A stretch of 11,287 nt of DNA, taken from assembly GCA_028868335.1 (NCBI GenBank), contig JAGWUU010000077.1, positions 1 to 11,287 of the forward strand, given 5' to 3'. The notes under the pieces are model-generated. The model was given only the letters and a program-made list of their open reading frames with translations. It did no database searches and had not been told where the DNA came from. The position numbers and the translations under genes were made by a program. The DNA is from Sphingomonadales bacterium. Its GTDB lineage: Bacteria; Pseudomonadota; Alphaproteobacteria; Sphingomonadales; Sphingomonadaceae. Positions 6,919-11,287 of this stretch are shown piece by piece (positions within the stretch are counted from its first letter, which is position 1; the number at the start of each line of letters is the position of its first letter).

Positions 6919-9426
6919 TTACGCCCTCAGCGCCGTGTTGTCAGGATCGAACGGACTGTCGGGAATGACCACCGCCTTGTGCCGCTGGCCAAGGATCGCG
7001 ATTTCCAGTTCAGTGCCCGGAGTGGCAAGATCGGGCCGAACCATCGCCAGCGCTAGGCTCTTGTTCACGCGCCAGCCGTAACCGCCCGAGGTTGCCCGGC
7101 CCACCAGTTCTCCGCCAAGGTAGATCGGCTCGCTGCCGCGCGCGTCGGCGTCGGTCACGTCCATCACTTCCATCGTGACGAGCTGGTTGGCGAGCCCCGC
7201 CTCCTTGCCGGCCAGCAGGCCTTCCTTGCCATGGAAGCCGGGCTTCTTGAGGCTGATGAATCGATTCAGCCCGCTTTCATAGGCGTTGTATTCGATCGAC
7301 AGTTCGCGCGGGATCAGCTTGTAGCTCTTTTCGAGCGCCATCAGCGTCATCGCCTTGATCCCGAAGGGTTTGATGCCGAATTCCGCTCCGGCTTCCATCA
7401 ACTGATCGAAGATGTAGTTCTGCATCTCGATCGGGTGATGGATTTCCCAGCCCAGCTCACCAATGAAGTTGACGCGCAGCGCATCGACCGGGGCCGCACC
7501 GATGCTGATCCGCTGGCCGGTAAGCCAGGGGAACGCCTCGTTCGACAGGTCGGCGCGGGTCAGCTTCTTCAGCACGTCGCGGCTGCGCGGACCGGCCAGC
7601 ACCAGCACGCCCATCGAGGTGGTGAGCCGTTCGAAGGTGACCGAACCGTCGTTGGGCAGCGCCTTCTTCAGGTAGTCCTGATCGTGGCGTTCATAGGCCC
7701 CGGCCGAGACCAGGTAGTATTCCTGCGGCGCGGTCTTGTAGACGGTGAATTCCGCCCGCACGCCGCCACGGCTGGTCAGCAGGTAGGACAGCGTGACGCG
7801 GCCGACCTTCTTGGGCACGGCGTTCGTCAGCAGGCCATCGAGCCATGCTTCCGCGCCCGGACCGCTGATCCGGCACTTGGCGAATGCACTCATGTCCTGC
7901 AGTCCGACCTTCTCGGTCACGTGGCGGCATTCGTTGCCGACGTGCTCGAAATAGTTGGAGCGGCGGAACGACCATTTTTCGCGGATCGGTTCGCCATCGA
8001 CATCGGGATGGTTGTGGTTGAGCAGCACGTCGGGCCGGTCAAGATCGGCGTCGGTCAGCTCATAACCCTTGGGCGCGAACCAGTTGGGGCGTTCCCAGCC
8101 GAAGACCGAACCGAACACCGCGCCCAGATCCTTCATCCGGCTGTAGCACGGCGTCTGGCGCAGCGGCCGCGCGGCTTCGCGTTCCTCGTCCGGATAGTGG
8201 ACGGTGAAGACCTTGGCATAGGCTTCCTCGTTCTTCTGGATGAGGTAGCCTTCGCCGGCATAGTCGCCAAAGCGGCGCGGATCGACGCCCATCATGTCGA
8301 TGGTCGGCTCGCCATCCACGATCCAGTGCGCCAGCTGCCAGCCCGCCCCGCCCGCGGCAGTAATGCCGAAAGAGTGGCCTTCATTGAGCCAGAAGTTCTT
8401 CTTGTCCCAGGCCGGTCCGACGATCGGCGAACCGTCCGGCGTATAGGCGATCGCCCCGTTGTAGACCTTCTTCACGCCGACTTCGCCAAAGGCGGGCACG
8501 CGGGCGATCGCGGTTTCGATATAGGGCATCAGCCGGTCGAGCGCGTCGGGGAACAGTTCGTATTCGCTGTTCGCGGCCGGGCCATCGACGTAGCAGGCCG
8601 GTGCGCCGATTTCGTAAGGCCCAAGCAGCAGCCCGCCGGCTTCCTCACGCATGTACCAGCTGGAATCGCTCTCACGCAGAACGCCCATTTCGGGCAGGCC
8701 CTTGGCCCGGCGTTCCATGATCAGCGGGTGTTGGTCGGTGACGATATACTGGTGCTCGACCGGCACGACCGGGATATCGAGGCCGACCATGCGGCCGGTC
8801 TGGCGGGCAAAGTTGCCGCTCGCCGAAACCACGTGTTCGCAGGTGATATCACCCTGATCGGTGTGCACCACCCATTCGCCGTTGGGCTTTTGCGTGATGC
8901 CGGTGACGGTGGTGTTGCGCTCAATCTTGGCACCGCGCTGGCGGGCACCCTTGGCCAGCGCCTGGGTCAGGTCGGCGGGCTGGATATAGCCATCGTCGGG
9001 GTGCTGGATCGCGCCAATGATCCCGTCGACATTGCACAGCGGCCAGACTTCCTGAACCTGTTCAGGGGTGAGGAAGTTGACGTCGACCCCGATCGTCTTG
9101 GCCACGCCGGCATAGTACTTGTATTCGTCAAACCGGTCCTGGGTGCGCGCCAGACGGATGTTGGTGACGTTGGAGAAACCGACGTTGAGCTCGGTCTCCG
9201 CTTCAAGGCTGGGATAGAGATCGACCGAATACTGGTGCAGCTTGCCCACCGAATACGACAGGTTGAACAGCGGCAGCAGCCCGGCCGCGTGCCAGGTCGA
9301 ACCGCTGGTCAGTTCCTTGCGTTCGATCAGGACGCAATCGCTCCAGCCCATCTTCGCGAGGTGATAGAGGGTGCTGACCCCCACCACGCCGCCGCCGATC
9401 ACCACTACCCTTGCCGTCGATTGCAT
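6919..9426 (-). CDS. Dimethylglycine dehydrogenase-type flavoprotein with folate-binding GcvT domain
   Basis: This 835-residue protein has the full architecture of the dimethylglycine/sarcosine dehydrogenase family. An N-terminal FAD domain carries VVVIGGGVVGVSTLYHLAK (about 7-25) and LTSGSTWHAAGL, where His46 matches the histidine that binds FAD covalently in mammalian dimethylglycine dehydrogenase. A central oxidoreductase-associated segment follows (about 385-470, with WERPNWFAP), then a GcvT-type folate domain to the C-terminus (EKVGLQDMSAFAKCRISGPG, FIGELGWEIHHP). The expected reaction is N,N-dimethylglycine to sarcosine with the methyl carbon passed to tetrahydrofolate. Sarcosine dehydrogenase has the same architecture, but a complete sarcosine oxidase in the same run makes dimethylglycine the more likely substrate. 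The ATG at 9426 gives the normal N-terminus; its ribosome binding site is weak (AGGG 11 nt upstream). It is the first gene of the core run. Confidence 0.9.
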   Translation of the reverse strand: MQSTARVVVIGGGVVGVSTLYHLAKMGWSDCVLIERKELTSGSTWHAAGLLPLFNLSYSVGKLHQYSVDLYPSLEAETELNVGFSNVTNIRLARTQDRFDEYKYYAGVAKTIGVDVNFLTPEQVQEVWPLCNVDGIIGAIQHPDDGYIQPADLTQALAKGARQRGAKIERNTTVTGITQKPNGEWVVHTDQGDITCEHVVSASGNFARQTGRMVGLDIPVVPVEHQYIVTDQHPLIMERRAKGLPEMGVLRESDSSWYMREEAGGLLLGPYEIGAPACYVDGPAANSEYELFPDALDRLMPYIETAIARVPAFGEVGVKKVYNGAIAYTPDGSPIVGPAWDKKNFWLNEGHSFGITAAGGAGWQLAHWIVDGEPTIDMMGVDPRRFGDYAGEGYLIQKNEEAYAKVFTVHYPDEEREAARPLRQTPCYSRMKDLGAVFGSVFGWERPNWFAPKGYELTDADLDRPDVLLNHNHPDVDGEPIREKWSFRRSNYFEHVGNECRHVTEKVGLQDMSAFAKCRISGPGAEAWLDGLLTNAVPKKVGRVTLSYLLTSRGGVRAEFTVYKTAPQEYYLVSAGAYERHDQDYLKKALPNDGSVTFERLTTSMGVLVLAGPRSRDVLKKLTRADLSNEAFPWLTGQRISIGAAPVDALRVNFIGELGWEIHHPIEMQNYIFDQLMEAGAEFGIKPFGIKAMTLMALEKSYKLIPRELSIEYNAYESGLNRFISLKKPGFHGKEGLLAGKEAGLANQLVTMEVMDVTDADARGSEPIYLGGELVGRATSGGYGWRVNKSLALAMVRPDLATPGTELEIAILGQRHKAVVIPDSPFDPDNTALRA

Positions 9427-9436
9427 TGTCTTGTGT

Positions 9437-9468
9437 ACCCTGACTGTTTCGAGGGTCCCCTATGTCAG
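9437..9468 (-). repeat. Overlapping inverted repeats in the leader of the dehydrogenase gene
   Basis: ACCCT (9437-9441) can pair with AGGGT (9452-9456), and CTGAC (9440-9444) with GTCAG (9464-9468). The pairings share bases, so they would exclude each other in RNA. On the minus strand the AGGG that is the best ribosome binding site for the ATG at 9426 lies in this structure. The stems are only 5 bp, so they may be chance. Confidence 0.3.
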
Positions 9469-9523
9469 CCAAAACCGCACTTAAACAGACCGCAAGCGCG
9501 GCCCCGGCCCGGTATGGCGCATT

Positions 9524-9540
9524 CTAATGATGTCAATTAG
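9524..9540. repeat. Inverted repeat CTAAT-N7-ATTAG containing a TTGACA hexamer
   Basis: CTAAT (9524-9528) and ATTAG (9536-9540) form a perfect 5-bp dyad with a 7-bp spacer, and the minus-strand TTGACA overlaps it. An operator overlapping a -35 element is a plausible reading. Confidence 0.45.
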
Positions 9541-9556
9541 CGACACCCGCGTGTCG
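9541..9556 (-). terminator. Hairpin after the MDR oxidoreductase gene; terminator or operator
   Basis: CGACAC (9541-9546) and GTGTCG (9551-9556) form a perfect 6-bp stem with a 4-nt loop, one base after the MDR stop codon. The following minus-strand sequence (CTAATTGAC) has no U-tract, so termination would be weak. It abuts the next inverted repeat without a gap, so it may instead be part of a protein-binding site. Confidence 0.4.
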
Positions 9557-9557
9557 T

Positions 9558-10622
9558 TTAAGGCACCAGCACAATCTTGCCGACATGCCGTTTTTCCAAG
9601 AAAACGCGCTGCGCCGCCTCGATCTTCTCCAGCGGGAATGTTGCGCAGACCACCGGCTTCACTTCGCCGCGTTCGATATAACCAACCAGGTTGGCAAAGA
9701 CCCCCGCATCCAGCACCGTGCAGCCGTAGAGCGTCAGGTCCTTGAGGTAGAGCGTGCGCAGATCCAGCTCGACAATCGGCCCGGCGATGGCGCCCGAGGT
9801 GGCATAGCGGCCGCCCGGCCGCAGCGCCTGCAGCAGGCTGCCGAAGCCAGCGCCGCCAACCACGTCGATCACAGCATCGTAGGCATCGAGCTCCAGCGGG
9901 GCGTGCCGGTCCAGCACCTGCTCCGCCCCCAGTGCGCGCACCGCATCGTGTTTTGACATGCCGGCCAAGGCCGTCACCCGGGCCCCGCGCCGCTGGGCCA
10001 GTTGCACCGCCGCCGATCCGACCCCGCCTGAAGCACCGGTCACCAGCACCTGCTCGCCAGCGGCAACCCGGCTGCGGTGCAGCAGGTTCTCGGCGGTCGA
10101 ATAGGCGCAGGGGAACGATGCCAGCTCAAGATCGCTGAGTGCGCAATCGATCGCGTGGGCATGGACGGCCGGAGCCACGGTATATTCGGCAAACGCGCCG
10201 TCCCGCTCTGACCCGAAGAAGTCGCAAGTGCCATCGGGCTTGGGCCAGGCCGGTTCGACCAACACCCGCTGCCCGATCCGGCTGGAGTCCACCCCCGGCC
10301 CCACGGCCACCACGGTTCCGGCGGCATCGATCCCCTGAATGCGCGGAAAGCTGAACTGGGTTCCGCTCCACCCCTCGCCCTCGGCTTCGGCAAAGCCGCT
10401 GGCCCCGCCCTCGGCAGTCGATCCTTCTACCGCCTTGGAATACCAGCCGATCCGGGTGTTGATATCGGTGTTGTTGACCCCCGCTCCGCCAACGCGGATC
10501 AGCACCTCACCCGGCCCCGGGACCGGCACCGGCCAGTCGGGCCGGTATTCCAGCCGCTCGAACCCGCCGAACCCGGTCAATACGACCGCGCGCATCGTCT
10601 CGGGCAGCGGAGCGCCGGTCAT
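9558..10622 (-). CDS. MDR-superfamily oxidoreductase, zinc-free quinone-oxidoreductase type
   Basis: This 354-residue protein is a medium-chain dehydrogenase/reductase. It has an N-terminal GroES-like domain (MRAVVLTGFGG from residue 10; PVPGPGEVLIRVGGAGVNNTD) and a Rossmann domain with GASGGVG (196-202), the pattern of NADPH-using quinone-oxidoreductase-like members. Zinc ligands are absent: the usual Cys of GxCxTD is Asn (GVNNTD) and the usual GHE is GID, and there is no structural-zinc cysteine cluster. An Ala/Gly/Glu-rich loop of about 25 residues (about 65-90) precedes the FPRIQGIDAAG block. The substrate cannot be told from the sequence. ATG at 10622 is chosen because it shares ATGA with the upstream gene's stop; a start 22 codons further up would lie inside that gene. 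MRAVV at residue 10 is another possible start. No ribosome binding site is evident. Confidence 0.87.
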   Translation of the reverse strand: MTGAPLPETMRAVVLTGFGGFERLEYRPDWPVPVPGPGEVLIRVGGAGVNNTDINTRIGWYSKAVEGSTAEGGASGFAEAEGEGWSGTQFSFPRIQGIDAAGTVVAVGPGVDSSRIGQRVLVEPAWPKPDGTCDFFGSERDGAFAEYTVAPAVHAHAIDCALSDLELASFPCAYSTAENLLHRSRVAAGEQVLVTGASGGVGSAAVQLAQRRGARVTALAGMSKHDAVRALGAEQVLDRHAPLELDAYDAVIDVVGGAGFGSLLQALRPGGRYATSGAIAGPIVELDLRTLYLKDLTLYGCTVLDAGVFANLVGYIERGEVKPVVCATFPLEKIEAAQRVFLEKRHVGKIVLVP

Positions 10623-11287
10623 AGCGGGGCCAGCTGGCTCTTGAGGTAGCTGAAATGCGCCTGCGCCATGCCGCGATAGGGCTCCCACCCGGCGGCGGTC
10701 TTTTCCGCGGTTTCATCGTCCAGCACGGCCAGCGGCTGCCCGCTGGAATAGGCCAGCAACTGCGTCTGCGCGGCGCGTTCGAAGAAATACATCGCCTCGA
10801 ACGCGTCGGCGACGGTTTCTTCCACGCACATCAACCCGTGATTGCCCATCAACATGGTCTTGTGATTGCCCAGCGCCGCGACCAGCCGCACTCCTTCCGC
10901 CGCATCGTCCGCGATCCCGCCGAACTGCCGGTCGATCGCCATGCGGTTGAAGAATCGTGCAGTGTTGTTGTCGAGCGGCTTGAGCTCCGGATCGGCCAGC
11001 ATCGCCAGCGCGGTCGAGTGGACCGGGTGGCAATGCAGCACCACCCGCGCGCCCGGGCACTGGCGGTGGATCGTCCCGTGGATCGTCCAGGCCGAGGCAT
11101 CGGGCGCATCGGGCCCGTCCATCACACTTGGATCATCGGCATCGAGCAGCAGCAGGTCTTCCGGCCGGATCGAGGCGAAATGCTGCCAGCGGCGGTTGAG
11201 CAGGAACTTCTTGCCGTCCTCCGAAACCGCCGCGCTGAAGTGGTTGCCGACCGATTCATGCCAGCCCATCTGCGCCGCGATGCGGAA
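10619..11287 (-). CDS. Class II aldolase/adducin-family protein, 5' end cut by window edge
   Basis: The 222 residues visible contain the class II aldolase/adducin fold: an N-terminal AAQMGWHESVGNHFSA block, the metal-site HCH (residues 85 and 87 counted from the window edge) in VVLHCHPVHSTALAM, and a third His in MGNHGLM (150) followed by VADAFEAMYFFERAAQ. The frame is open to position 11287, so the true start lies outside; the ATG at 11269 is internal to the conserved N-terminal block. The S-E-x-x-x-H stretch that supplies the acidic catalytic residue in true aldolases reads SAWTIH here, with Ala in place of Glu, a pattern of the adducin-like branch. Aldolase chemistry is therefore doubtful and the substrate unknown. 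Its stop overlaps the start of the MDR gene, so the two are probably co-translated. Confidence 0.86.
   Translation of the reverse strand, partial: FRIAAQMGWHESVGNHFSAAVSEDGKKFLLNRRWQHFASIRPEDLLLLDADDPSVMDGPDAPDASAWTIHGTIHRQCPGARVVLHCHPVHSTALAMLADPELKPLDNNTARFFNRMAIDRQFGGIADDAAEGVRLVAALGNHKTMLMGNHGLMCVEETVADAFEAMYFFERAAQTQLLAYSSGQPLAVLDDETAEKTAAGWEPYRGMAQAHFSYLKSQLAPL

Larger units (their letters stand above)
9427..9557 (-). promoter_or_regulatory. Probable control region of the dimethylglycine/betaine/sarcosine operon
   Basis: This 131-bp gap between two co-directional transcription blocks is the only sizeable break upstream of the six-gene run. It contains TTGACA on the minus strand (9536-9531), a perfect -35 hexamer, but no convincing -10 at 16-18 nt (ACCGGG or TACCGG), so an activator may be needed. 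Two abutting inverted repeats lie at its upstream end, and overlapping inverted repeats lie close to the start codon. Functional assignment is inference from position. Confidence 0.5.

Noticed and set aside
7231..9540. A 769-codon plus-strand open frame antisense to the dimethylglycine dehydrogenase gene
   Set aside because: No recognisable protein character; it mirrors a well-supported flavoprotein gene and is explained by codon bias.
9558..10622. The MDR gene as a formaldehyde dehydrogenase that would remove the Rieske product
   Set aside because: The catalytic zinc ligands and the structural-zinc cysteines of class III alcohol dehydrogenases are missing, so this function is unlikely.

Overview
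This 11.3 kb, GC-rich window comes from a Gram-negative bacterium, most likely an alphaproteobacterium and possibly a sphingomonad. That placement rests on base composition, gene content and protein character only; there is no rRNA or other marker. All nine supported genes lie on the minus strand, so transcription runs from high to low coordinates. No tRNA, rRNA, CRISPR array, insertion sequence or integrase was seen.

The core (9426 down to 765) is a six-gene run: a dimethylglycine-dehydrogenase-type flavoprotein, a Rieske non-heme iron oxygenase of the quaternary-ammonium (GbcA-like) type, and the four subunits of heterotetrameric sarcosine oxidase in the order soxB-soxD-soxA-soxG. Junctions are very tight: +4 nt, 4-nt ATGA overlap, +1 nt, 4-nt ATGA overlap, 8-nt overlap. 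Together the products can strip the three N-methyl groups of glycine betaine: the Rieske enzyme makes dimethylglycine and formaldehyde, the dehydrogenase makes sarcosine, and sarcosine oxidase makes glycine. The last two enzymes both carry a GcvT-type folate domain, so their one-carbon units can go to tetrahydrofolate. The reductase that should feed electrons to the Rieske enzyme (GbcB-like) is not in the window, nor are folate enzymes, a betaine transporter or a regulator gene.

Upstream (11287 down to 9558) lie two further genes joined by an ATGA overlap: a class II aldolase/adducin-family protein (5' end outside the window) that lacks the usual acidic catalytic residue, and a zinc-free MDR oxidoreductase. 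A 131-bp gap with two abutting inverted repeats and a TTGACA hexamer separates this pair from the demethylation genes. This gap is the best candidate for the control region of the core operon. What the upstream pair does is unknown.

Downstream, a compact dyad follows soxG. A roughly 350-bp gene-poor stretch with an AT-rich, palindrome-containing patch then leads to the start of a GGDEF (diguanylate cyclase) gene that runs off the left edge and looks unrelated to the catabolic cluster.
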